The notes below the pieces were generated by a model, which was not told the DNA's origin, did not search any database, and saw nothing but the letters and a program-made list of their open reading frames with translations. Shown here piece by piece: positions 39,826-48,106 of a stretch of DNA of 64,000 nt. A program made the translations under genes and the position numbers. Position 1 is the stretch's first letter; the number at the start of each line of letters is the position of its first letter. The DNA is from Cytophagales bacterium (GTDB lineage: Bacteria > Bacteroidota > Bacteroidia > Cytophagales > Cyclobacteriaceae), in assembly GCA_022360055.1 (NCBI GenBank), contig JAKSDO010000006.1, positions 1 through 64,000 of the forward strand, written 5' to 3'.

Positions 39826-41118
39826 ATGAAGAAGGTGTTGGTAATTACATATTACTGGCCTCCAAGTGGGGGTGGGGGGGTACAGCGATGGCTTAAATTT
39901 ACAAAATACCTTCCCGAATTTGACTGGCGGCCAATAGTTTATACTCCGGAGATACAGAATGCTCCGGCCTATGACGAATCTCTTCTAAAGGATATTTCAG
40001 ATCGACTTGAAACGATTAAAACGCCTATTTGGGAACCCTATTCAATCTACAGGTTGATTACCGGGCGAAAGAAGGAAAACCTGGGAGCTGCTTTTGCATC
40101 AGATAAAAGAAGCAATCGGACGGTTGAAGGAATTTCCAACTGGATTAGAAGTAATTTTTTTATTCCCGATGCCCGCAAATTTTGGATAAGACCTTCGGTG
40201 AATTTTCTTGTCAAATATTTGGGAAAGAACCATATCGACGCCATTGTCACAACCGGACCTCCACACAGCATGCACCTGATTGGCCTGGGGCTGAAGAATA
40301 AACTCGGCTTGCGCTGGATTGCGGATTTTCGGGACCCATGGACGGATATCGATTATTACAGTGAATTGAAATTGACGGGCTGGGCAAAAAGGCGACATCG
40401 AAAACTTGAAAAGAAAGTCATCGAAAATGCCGATTTTGTCATCAGCATCAGTGAATCAAACAGGTCGAAACTGTTGGAAAAAGCATGTGCGGATATTGCC
40501 GTAATTAGCAACGGGTATGATCCTGACGATGTGACGGGTATTTCACCGGAGGTAGATAAAAAGTTCTCAATCGCTCATATCGGAACATTTATGGCCAACA
40601 GAAATCCCGAATGTTTGTGGGAGGTCCTTCAAGAGATCATGGATGAAGAAGATGGGTTTGGGAAGGATTTTGAGCTGGTACTGGTCGGGCATGTCGATTC
40701 GGCCATTCTTGATTCCATAGAGAAATGCGGATTGAAAAAGTATGCGAAGATCACCGGAAATGTGTCGCACGAAAAAGCGGTCACCTATCAGAAAAAATCT
40801 CAGGTGTTGCTGATATCCGTAAATAAATCCGGGGATCCTCACGGCATGGTGACCGGAAAAGTATTTGAGTATTTGGTCTCCGGGCGTCCCATTTTGGCTA
40901 TTGGACCGGAGGATGGAGGCTTAGCCCGGATTTTGAAAGAAACAAATACCGGTGTAATTTCGGATTTTAATGATAAAGCGGGCCTGAAACAAAATATATT
41001 AGAATTTTACGTGAAATATAAATCGGACAATCTTCAGGCAGCCGGAGTAAATTTAGATCAATATTCCCGTAAAAATCTTACGGGTAAGCTTGCCGATTTA
41101 TTGAATAAGTTGGTATAA
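39826..41118 (+). CDS. Glycosyltransferase (GT4-like, GT-B fold)
   Basis: 430 residues, starting 1 bp after the YfhO stop and sharing one base with the next gene. The N-terminal motif YYWPPSGGGGVQRWLKF is typical of GT4-like enzymes. The C-terminal Rossmann half has HIGTFMANRNPECLW, LVLVGHVD and the donor-binding GKVFEYLVSGRPILAIGPEDG (two adjacent parts, with the E-x7-E-like region). It transfers a nucleotide-activated sugar onto a growing lipid-linked glycan at the cytoplasmic face. Donor unknown. Confidence 0.88.
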   Translation: MKKVLVITYYWPPSGGGGVQRWLKFTKYLPEFDWRPIVYTPEIQNAPAYDESLLKDISDRLETIKTPIWEPYSIYRLITGRKKENLGAAFASDKRSNRTVEGISNWIRSNFFIPDARKFWIRPSVNFLVKYLGKNHIDAIVTTGPPHSMHLIGLGLKNKLGLRWIADFRDPWTDIDYYSELKLTGWAKRRHRKLEKKVIENADFVISISESNRSKLLEKACADIAVISNGYDPDDVTGISPEVDKKFSIAHIGTFMANRNPECLWEVLQEIMDEEDGFGKDFELVLVGHVDSAILDSIEKCGLKKYAKITGNVSHEKAVTYQKKSQVLLISVNKSGDPHGMVTGKVFEYLVSGRPILAIGPEDGGLARILKETNTGVISDFNDKAGLKQNILEFYVKYKSDNLQAAGVNLDQYSRKNLTGKLADLLNKLV

Positions 41119-42122
41119 TGAGTATAAAATTTGGAATAATTGGTTGCGGTAGAATTGCCGAGCGTCATGCCGAGCATATTGGGAATACCGGAAAATTGAT
41201 AGCCGTTTGTGATCTCAGGCAGGAACGATTGGATTTTTTTAAAGACAAATTCGGATGTAAAACATATTCGGATTACAAGGAATTGCTAAAGGAGGAGAAA
41301 GAGATCGACGTTGTTTCTGTTTGTACGCCCAACGCGCTTCATCCCGAGCATACGGTCAGGGCGCTCCGGGAAGGCTTCCACGTATTGTGTGAAAAGCCCA
41401 TGGCCACTTCGGTGGTGGATGCAGAGCGCATGATCAATGCTTCGTTAAACTCAAACAAGCGCTTGTTTATAGTAAAGCAAAACCGGTTCAACCCGCCGGT
41501 CCGGGCAGTAAAAGAGGCCATTGACCGGGGCAAATTCGGAAAGATATTCAGCGTACAACTCAATTGTTTTTGGAATCGAAATCCAAATTATTACAAATCT
41601 TCCGATTGGAAGGGGACTTTAAAGATCGACGGGGGAACGCTATTTACCCAATTTAGCCATTTTATCGATCTGTTGTATTATTTCTTCGGAGATATCCGCG
41701 AAGCGAAAGGATTCAGTGAAAATTATAATCATAGGGATACCATCGAATTTGAAGATACGGGAGTGGTGGCCATCAGGTTTTACAACGGTGTTTTGGGGAC
41801 TATAAATTATACGGTAAATAGTTACGCCAGGAATATGGAGGGATCGATTTCCATCTTTGGAGAAAACGGAACGGTTAAAATCGGGGGTCAGTATTTAAAC
41901 GAACTGGAGTACCAGAAATTTCAAGCGTTTGAAATAAAGAACTTGCCTCCGGGAAATCCTCCCAATAATTACGGGGAATACAAAGGATCGATGTCGAATC
42001 ACGATAAGGTATACAGAAACGTAAATGATGTGCTGCTCAAAAAAGATGTAATAGCGACCAATGGATTTGAGGGATTAAAGACCGTGGAAATAATTCAAAA
42101 GATTTACAGCGTAATCAATTAA
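41118..42122 (+). CDS. Gfo/Idh/MocA-family sugar dehydrogenase (WbpB-like)
   Basis: 334 residues. A Rossmann NAD(P) site, GIIGCGRIAERH, is at 6-17, and the family EKP motif is CEKPMATSVVDAE (about 93-105). The C-terminal half has the substrate-domain DGGTLFTQFSHFIDLLYYFFG-like stretch. In amino-sugar clusters such enzymes oxidise the C3 hydroxyl of a UDP-sugar to a 3-keto sugar for an aminotransferase (WbpB/WlbA role). The nearby DegT enzyme and 2-epimerase make that assignment attractive but unproved. It overlaps the previous stop by one base. Confidence 0.85.
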   Translation: MSIKFGIIGCGRIAERHAEHIGNTGKLIAVCDLRQERLDFFKDKFGCKTYSDYKELLKEEKEIDVVSVCTPNALHPEHTVRALREGFHVLCEKPMATSVVDAERMINASLNSNKRLFIVKQNRFNPPVRAVKEAIDRGKFGKIFSVQLNCFWNRNPNYYKSSDWKGTLKIDGGTLFTQFSHFIDLLYYFFGDIREAKGFSENYNHRDTIEFEDTGVVAIRFYNGVLGTINYTVNSYARNMEGSISIFGENGTVKIGGQYLNELEYQKFQAFEIKNLPPGNPPNNYGEYKGSMSNHDKVYRNVNDVLLKKDVIATNGFEGLKTVEIIQKIYSVIN

Positions 42123-42131
42123 TTGGGAAGT

Positions 42132-42818
42132 ATGATTGTAGTATTGACTTTTAATCACCCGCACCGCAAAACCCAGGACCTTATTTTCAGACTGATGGCC
42201 ATGGGCGTAAAGCCTCTGGTTGTAAGCACGGAATGGGAGGAACGGAAAAATTTTAAACCCATCATCACGCATCGACCCGGAAATCCGGTGGATATGGATT
42301 TGGAAATAATGTGCAAGAATCTGGGGCTGGACTTTGTGCTGACGACCAAAAAGGGGCTGTACGCTGATTTATGTAAAATTGAAAGTATTGAATACATACT
42401 TTTGGCTACCGGTAATATCATTGAAAAAGAAATTGTCACACAATTTAAAGTGATCAATGCGCATCCTGCTTATCTTCCGATAGTTAAGGGACTTGACGCA
42501 TTGAAATGGGCGATATTATATGATGAAACCATAGGGGTGACGACCCACTTTGTGAATGAAGAAATTGACGGCGGGATCATAATCGAACGAAGAAAAGTCC
42601 CGCTATACTATGAAGATTCATTCCATAACTTGGCATACAGACAATATGAGCTCGAGGTGGAAATGTTGGCAAATGCGATTCATTGTACTTCGGAGCATAT
42701 TCCCGTGGGGAAAAGTAAGTATGAAACATTTAGAAGGATGCCTCATCGATTGGAAATGAGGATGCTGGAAAACTTTGAAAAACGAAAGCGTGGATTACCT
42801 TTTGGCAATAATGGCTAG
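42132..42818 (+). CDS. Formyltransferase-family enzyme, probable sugar N-formyltransferase
   Basis: 228 residues from ATG 42132, preceded by GGGAAG; a TTG at 42123 is a poorer choice. The catalytic triad of the N10-formyl-THF-dependent family is visible as Asn109 and His111 in VINAHPAYLP and Asp146 in NEEIDGGIII. The protein lacks the C-terminal domain of Met-tRNA formyltransferase. It sits between a sugar dehydrogenase and a DegT aminotransferase, in the place of the acetyltransferase of WbpD/WlbB-type pathways. It probably formylates an amino group made by the aminotransferase (inference). Confidence 0.82.
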   Translation: MIVVLTFNHPHRKTQDLIFRLMAMGVKPLVVSTEWEERKNFKPIITHRPGNPVDMDLEIMCKNLGLDFVLTTKKGLYADLCKIESIEYILLATGNIIEKEIVTQFKVINAHPAYLPIVKGLDALKWAILYDETIGVTTHFVNEEIDGGIIIERRKVPLYYEDSFHNLAYRQYELEVEMLANAIHCTSEHIPVGKSKYETFRRMPHRLEMRMLENFEKRKRGLPFGNNG

Positions 42819-42842
42819 TCAGGTTTTCATATAAGGTTTAAG

Positions 42843-43958
42843 ATGAATATAGCTTTAGTAGACCTACATCGACAATATCGGAAATATAAGGAAGAGATTG
42901 ATCGTGCAATTTTAAACGTTATAGAAAAAAGTGCCTTCATTGGCAATCTCAACAATCCGTTTGTAAAATCTTTTGAAAGTAACTTTGCAAAGTTTGTCGG
43001 GGCCGAATATTGTATTGCATGTGCTAACGGTACCGATGCCATAGAGATTTTACTTCAGGCCATGGGCATCGGGGCCGGAGATGAGGTTATTGTGCCGGCA
43101 CTTACCTGGATAGCAACTTCCGAAGCAGTCACAAACGCGGGCGCCAAACCGGTTTTCGCGGACATCGAAGCGGACTATTTCTGTATGAATCCTGACCGGG
43201 TCGAAGCGAAAATTTCGGACAGGACAAAAGCAATCATACCCGTGCACTTATACGGGCAGCCGGCGAATATGCCTGCAATTATGGATATTGCAAAAAGACA
43301 TGATCTTCTTGTGCTGGAAGATTGTGCGCAGGCGCACGGGGCACGGCTCGAGGGTAAAACAGTCGGTACTTTCGGGCATGCAGCGTCATTTAGCTTTTTC
43401 CCGGGCAAAAACCTCGGGGCATTTGGAGATGCCGGCGGAATGCTTACCAATGATCCGGAAATTGCTTCCGGAGCCAGGATGATCGCCCAACACGGACAAT
43501 CAAATCAAAAACACATGCATTTGATCGAAGGCCGCAATTCGAGGCTCGACGGGATTCAGGCCGCAATATTGGATGTGAAGTTGAAACATCTGTCGCAATG
43601 GACGGATTTAAGAATAGCGCACGCAGGAACATACGCTCAATTGCTGGATGAAGCCCGGTGTATTTTGCCTGCAGTCAGGAAGGGAGCAAAACATGTGTTT
43701 CATCTGTATGTAGTTCGTGTAGAAGATCGAAGTAATCTTATGAAGTACCTCAAGGACCGGGGGATAGCTACAGCTATTCAATATCCCAGAGCCTTGCCCT
43801 TCCTGGACGCCTATAAATCATGCGGCTTTACGGATTCCGATTTCCCGGTAGCAAGCCGGGTACAGTCTGAGATTCTGTCGTTGCCTATGTTCCCGGAGCT
43901 GCGACAGGAAGAACTGAAATACATTTCTGATAACGTGACGGAATATTGCAGGCTATGA
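42843..43958 (+). CDS. DegT/DnrJ/EryC1/StrS-family sugar aminotransferase (WbpE-like)
   Basis: 371 residues, full length for the family. The PLP-binding Lys189 is in FFPGKNLGAFGDAGG, Asp160 in VLEDCAQAHGA contacts the cofactor, and the N-terminal CANGTDAIEI phosphate loop is present. These enzymes transfer an amino group from glutamate to a 3- or 4-keto nucleotide sugar. With the adjacent Gfo/Idh dehydrogenase a 3-amino product is likely. Its TGA overlaps the ATG of the next gene. Confidence 0.9.
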   Translation: MNIALVDLHRQYRKYKEEIDRAILNVIEKSAFIGNLNNPFVKSFESNFAKFVGAEYCIACANGTDAIEILLQAMGIGAGDEVIVPALTWIATSEAVTNAGAKPVFADIEADYFCMNPDRVEAKISDRTKAIIPVHLYGQPANMPAIMDIAKRHDLLVLEDCAQAHGARLEGKTVGTFGHAASFSFFPGKNLGAFGDAGGMLTNDPEIASGARMIAQHGQSNQKHMHLIEGRNSRLDGIQAAILDVKLKHLSQWTDLRIAHAGTYAQLLDEARCILPAVRKGAKHVFHLYVVRVEDRSNLMKYLKDRGIATAIQYPRALPFLDAYKSCGFTDSDFPVASRVQSEILSLPMFPELRQEELKYISDNVTEYCRL

Positions 43959-45154
43959 AGCGCGTATTGATGCTCTTGGAAAATGAATTTCCGCACGACG
44001 ACAGGGTGGAAAAAGAAGCCGTTTCGCTTATCAAAAAAGGATATGCGGTTTTGCTGTTGTGTCCGAATTTTAGCGCGAAAAGGAAACATGAAGTGTATAA
44101 GGGGATCGATATTTATAGATTTTCCCTGGATAGAAACCTCTTTAAAAAGCTCCTTGGCCTCATTCAAATCATTCCGCTATATAAATATCTCTGGCAAATC
44201 CGGGCCGGTAGAATTATAAAGAAACATAAAATAGATATCGTTCATATACATGATTTGCCATTATGTAGTTTAATTAAATACCTGAAGCGCAACAAAGGGA
44301 TTAAAGTGATCGCGGATATGCACGAAAATTACCCGGCAATGGTTCGGGGACAGGAGCATATAAAACGATTTCCAAACAGATTTTTAATCAGCGTAAGCAA
44401 ATGGTATAAACTGGAGAAAAAGTGGCTGAAAAATGCTGATTTAATAATTTGCACCGCCTCCGGGATGATAAAAAGGTTGAGAAACGGGATTGGAGATCAC
44501 GTGCCTTTTTCTCTTGTCCCCAATACAATTGATGTGGAAGAATTTACCGGAAGCCAAAAAAGCGATCCTCAGATTGAAAAACGGTTTAAGGAAGATTTTT
44601 TGATTCTGTCCTATGGGGTGGTAAGCGAACAACGAGGGATTCAGTATGTCATGAAAGCCATAAGTCGCCTGAAGTATGAAATCCCGGAAATCAAGTTTCT
44701 AATCTTAGGGGACGGGTCCTATTTGAAAAACCTGAAAGACCAGGCCGAATTGTTGAAGATGGAGGATGCTGTTGTTTTTGAAGGATGGCAAAGCCAGGCA
44801 CGGCTCGGTTCGTACATGAAAAACACCGATGTATGCATCATTCCGCACATCAAATCGGAACATACGGATAACACGAGCCCAAATAAACTATTCCATTTTA
44901 TGTATTTTGAGAAACCGGTTGTCGCCTCGAATTGTAATTACATCCTGGAGATCGTAGAAGAAGAAAATTGTGGCAAGATCTATGCGTACGATGATCACCT
45001 GGACATGTCTGCAAAGATACTGGAGCTTTACAAGGATAAGAAATCCCGCAGGCAAATGGGGAAAAACGGACGCAATGCCATTCTTAAAAGATACAATTGG
45101 GAAACGACCGTTTTATCGATGCTTCGGGAATACGAGAAGTTATTACACGAATGA
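43955..45154 (+). CDS. Glycosyltransferase family 4 protein
   Basis: 399 residues from ATG 43955, overlapping the aminotransferase stop as ATGA. GT-B fold: MLLENEFPHDDRVEKEA at the N-terminus, IVHIHDLPL and VIADMHENYPAM in the acceptor half, then LSYGVVSEQRGIQYV, FLILGDGSY and NTSPNKLFHFMYFEKPVV in the donor half. It is likely to add the modified amino sugar or another residue to the glycan. Cytoplasmic or peripheral membrane. Confidence 0.88.
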   Translation: MKRVLMLLENEFPHDDRVEKEAVSLIKKGYAVLLLCPNFSAKRKHEVYKGIDIYRFSLDRNLFKKLLGLIQIIPLYKYLWQIRAGRIIKKHKIDIVHIHDLPLCSLIKYLKRNKGIKVIADMHENYPAMVRGQEHIKRFPNRFLISVSKWYKLEKKWLKNADLIICTASGMIKRLRNGIGDHVPFSLVPNTIDVEEFTGSQKSDPQIEKRFKEDFLILSYGVVSEQRGIQYVMKAISRLKYEIPEIKFLILGDGSYLKNLKDQAELLKMEDAVVFEGWQSQARLGSYMKNTDVCIIPHIKSEHTDNTSPNKLFHFMYFEKPVVASNCNYILEIVEEENCGKIYAYDDHLDMSAKILELYKDKKSRRQMGKNGRNAILKRYNWETTVLSMLREYEKLLHE

Positions 45155-45169
45155 TACAATTTTTTTGAA

Positions 45170-46282
45170 ATGAAAAAGATCCTGACGGTTGTTGGCACCC
45201 GGCCCAATTTTGTTAAAATCGCTCCTTTTCACAATGCGTTGCGGAAGTATTCCGAAAGAGTAAATCATATTGTTTGCCATACGGGTCAACATTTTGATGA
45301 GAAAATGTCGGGTGTTTTTCTGGAGGAGCTTGAAATGCCGAAACCGGACTATAATTTAGGGATTAGCGGAGGATCACATGCAAAACAGACTGCGCAGATC
45401 ATGATGGAATTTGAACGTGTATTACACGATGAGCATCCCGATTTGGTGGTCGTCCCGGGAGATGTAAATTCCACACTGGCCTGCAGTCTGGTCGCGGCTA
45501 AATTAGGGGTGAAGTTAGCCCATATCGAATCTGGCCTTCGAAGCTTCAATCGTGAAATGCCCGAAGAAATAAATCGAATTGTGACGGACGCACTGGCCGA
45601 TTATCTGTTTGTAAGCGAACCGAGCGGCATTGAGAACTTAAGAAAAGAGGGCGTGCCCGACGATCGAATATTTTATGTTGGGAACATCATGATCGATAGC
45701 TTGACATCGTTCCTGGATAAGATCAAAAATGAGCAGGCTCATACATCATTCGGCTTGAAAGATCGAGATTACATTCTTGTGACCTTCCACAGACCATCGA
45801 ATGTTGATAATTCCGGACAATTGAGAAAATTAGTCGATTTTCTGTCGCGACTTTCGAGAAATGAAAACCTGATATTTCCGGTTCATCCGAGAACCCGGGC
45901 TAATATCCGTAATTTTGGCCTCGGACAATTCCTCGATCCTAAAATAAAACGGACCGAACCGTTGGGGTACGTAAGTTTTCTGTCTTTGGTGCGAAATTCA
46001 AAATTGATCATTACGGACAGTGGAGGAATCCAGGAAGAATGTACGTTTTTGGGTATTCCCTGTATCACTGTGCGAGAAGACACGGAAAGACCCGTAACAG
46101 TTAGCGAAGGGACAAACTATCTGGCAGGTACCGATGTCGATCGTCTGGATGAGATCATATACGAAGCCCTTGCAAACCCCAAAAAAGGCCAAATACCGAA
46201 GTATTGGGACGGCAATACGGCCGAACGAATTGTAGAAATAATATTAAAACCAAACCGACAAAATGTCCAGAGCCGAGATTGA
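45170..46282 (+). CDS. wecB: UDP-N-acetylglucosamine 2-epimerase, non-hydrolysing (WecB/WbpI-like)
   Basis: 370 residues. It has the family start MKKILTVVGTRPNFVKIAPF, the catalytic region VVPGDVNSTLACSLVAAK and HIESGLRSFNREMPEEINR, and TFHRPSNVDN, VHPRTRANI and TDSGGIQEECTFLGIPC. It interconverts UDP-GlcNAc and UDP-ManNAc, or, as WbpI, acts on the 2,3-diamino uronate. The cluster context leaves both possible. The last 20 bp overlap the next gene. Confidence 0.93.
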   Translation: MKKILTVVGTRPNFVKIAPFHNALRKYSERVNHIVCHTGQHFDEKMSGVFLEELEMPKPDYNLGISGGSHAKQTAQIMMEFERVLHDEHPDLVVVPGDVNSTLACSLVAAKLGVKLAHIESGLRSFNREMPEEINRIVTDALADYLFVSEPSGIENLRKEGVPDDRIFYVGNIMIDSLTSFLDKIKNEQAHTSFGLKDRDYILVTFHRPSNVDNSGQLRKLVDFLSRLSRNENLIFPVHPRTRANIRNFGLGQFLDPKIKRTEPLGYVSFLSLVRNSKLIITDSGGIQEECTFLGIPCITVREDTERPVTVSEGTNYLAGTDVDRLDEIIYEALANPKKGQIPKYWDGNTAERIVEIILKPNRQNVQSRD

Positions 46283-46778
46283 GCGACAAGAGCGGACCTT
46301 AAGTTTCATGGAAAAACATTGCCCGCCACCGATGAACGTATTTGACCTGGGAACGCCCAATAATGTTTCCAAACTGTTGTCGGATAAAGGATATGTTGTT
46401 CAAAATACTTCAGGCCAGGACCTGGATCTGGAGACGGAGTTTGCCGCTCATATTCAAGCGGAAGTCGTTACGGCTTTTGAGATCCTGGAGCACCTGGTCG
46501 CACCTTTTAATATTCTCAGAGCAGTAAGTTCAAAGAAGCTTGTCGCGACGGTTCCGCTAAACCTTTGGTTTGCAAAAGCTTACAGAAATCAAAATGATCC
46601 GTGGGATCGACATTTTCATGAATTTGAAGGCTGGCAATTTGACTGGCTTCTGGATAAATCCGGATGGAGAATTATCGACTCGCAAAAGTGGATTTCAAAA
46701 GTCGGAATAAACGGTATCCGGCCATTGTTAAGAAATTTTACGCCGAGGTATTACGCCGTATATGCGGAAAGGAAATAA
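46263..46778 (+). CDS. SAM methyltransferase-like protein (short, class I-like)
   Basis: 171 residues, beginning inside the end of the epimerase gene. The fold looks like a compact class I methyltransferase: MNVFDLGTPNN as a reduced motif I, a central VVTAFEILEHL matching the post-I/motif II region seen in Methyltransf_11/23 proteins, and RHFHEFEGWQFDWLLDKSGW near the end. Motif I lacks the usual GxGxG, so SAM binding is uncertain. It might methylate a sugar or be an inactive relative. It is the last gene of the cluster. Confidence 0.6.
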   Translation: MSRAEIERQERTLSFMEKHCPPPMNVFDLGTPNNVSKLLSDKGYVVQNTSGQDLDLETEFAAHIQAEVVTAFEILEHLVAPFNILRAVSSKKLVATVPLNLWFAKAYRNQNDPWDRHFHEFEGWQFDWLLDKSGWRIIDSQKWISKVGINGIRPLLRNFTPRYYAVYAERK

Positions 46779-46928
46779 TTTCGATCCTCGACATGGAGCG
46801 CTTTGTGATAGTTGCATTTGAGTATACCAGCGAAAAATGTCTTTTTGCTTCATCCGGATTTGATTTTATAGGCTGCCCTTTATTAGATTTATCCTGTAAA
46901 TTTCAATGAACGGAAATAAGATCTCATA

Positions 46929-47141
46929 ATGAGTAAAAAGAAAAAATCATGGTTGGGAGGTGAATTGACCTATCTTTTTTTAGCTCCTTTTTTGGTGCTG
47001 CTGGGTATATTGTTCTACGGAATACTTTTCGACAAGTGGTATAAAGACCCGTTACTGATTCTGGAATATTCGGCCATTGCGTATGGAACCATATTGATAC
47101 TGAGGGTTTTAGGATGGGCGATCCGGGCTTTGTCGCGTTAG
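46929..47141 (+). CDS. Small two-helix membrane protein, unknown function
   Basis: 70 residues: a basic start (MSKKKKSW), then two hydrophobic helices (YLFLAPFLVLLGILFYGILF and IAYGTILILRVLGWAI) and a basic tail. The composition and topology support a real inner-membrane protein, but I do not recognise a family. It follows the polysaccharide cluster by 150 bp. Confidence 0.6.
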   Translation: MSKKKKSWLGGELTYLFLAPFLVLLGILFYGILFDKWYKDPLLILEYSAIAYGTILILRVLGWAIRALSR

Positions 47142-47174
47142 ATCCCCATGCATAGGACGCCTCACAAGATCCAA

Positions 47175-47197
47175 ATATCCCCCAATATGGGGGATAT
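47175..47197. terminator. Strong hairpin after the small membrane protein
   Basis: ATATCCCCC and GGGGGATAT form a perfect 9-bp stem with a 5-nt loop, 33 bp after the stop codon. No T-run follows, so it may act as a terminator-like or RNA-stabilising hairpin rather than a classical terminator. The rest of 47142-47389 shows nothing else. Confidence 0.45.
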
Positions 47198-47389
47198 ATA
47201 ATTCTGTTATCTTTCATAACTTATCTATTTAAAGAATAGTTTGTTATTTATCGTTTTGCCGTTTGGGAGAAATATTCGAAGTTCAGTAAGATTCGCCATC
47301 AAAAGTATTTCAGGTGTGGCAATTTGAGAATAGTTGGTACACGATAAGAACCCATTGCAAAACCGATACTTAAAACTTCGACATCAACG

Positions 47390-48100
47390 ATGCATTTTAA
47401 CAAAGCTTTTATTGATTTTTTCCATCAACTAGATGAAAACAACAATAGAGATTGGTTCAATGAAAACAGAAAATGGTATGAGCTGGCAGTCAGGGAGCCT
47501 TTCAAAGCTTTAATAGATGAATTGCTTCCGGAAATTCACAAGCTCGATCCGAGTATTAGAATGGAGTCGAAGGATGCGATGTTCAGGATAAATCGTGATT
47601 TGAGATTCTCCCATGAAAAGGAGCCTTATAAAACACACATGGCGGCGGGTTTTTCGCGCGGTGGCAGAAAATCCCAATTCGCCGGGTATTACCTTCAAAT
47701 CGGACTTCATCATATCGTAATCGGCGGCGGACTGCCATTTATTGAAAAAGATGTATTGAGAAAGATTCGCATCGAAATCGGCTATAATACCGAAGAGTTC
47801 CAACGTATTTTGGATAACCCGGAATTCCGCGCTTATTACGGATTTGTGCATGGAGAAAATCGGCATGAGATTCCCAGGAGTTTTTCAAGCATTTATGAGG
47901 AAAACCCGATTATTGCCAACAAACAGTTTTATTACGGAGCGCTGTACGACACGAAAAGTTGGTTATTTAAAGGGGATTTGCCCGAACTGATTATAAATCA
48001 CTACAGGGCGGGTCAGGATTTTAACCAATTTTTGATAAGGGCCAGCAGTGATTTCACTCAATTCAGACCTGGGAAAACGAGAAAAATCCTCGAATATTAG
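47390..48100 (+). CDS. DUF2461 domain-containing protein
   Basis: 236 residues matching the DUF2461/TIGR02453 family over the full length: FIDFFHQLDENNNRDWFNENR at the start (two adjacent parts), MFRINRDLRFSHEKEPYKTHM, and GGGLPFIEKDVLRKIR. The family is widespread and of unknown function. It converges with the trehalose synthase gene, with only 6 bp between the stop codons. Confidence 0.85.
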   Translation: MHFNKAFIDFFHQLDENNNRDWFNENRKWYELAVREPFKALIDELLPEIHKLDPSIRMESKDAMFRINRDLRFSHEKEPYKTHMAAGFSRGGRKSQFAGYYLQIGLHHIVIGGGLPFIEKDVLRKIRIEIGYNTEEFQRILDNPEFRAYYGFVHGENRHEIPRSFSSIYEENPIIANKQFYYGALYDTKSWLFKGDLPELIINHYRAGQDFNQFLIRASSDFTQFRPGKTRKILEY

Positions 48101-48106
48101 GACTTG

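Noticed and set aside
46793-46909. A 38-codon frame after the methyltransferase-like gene
   Set aside because: No recognisable family or initiation signal; likely chance.
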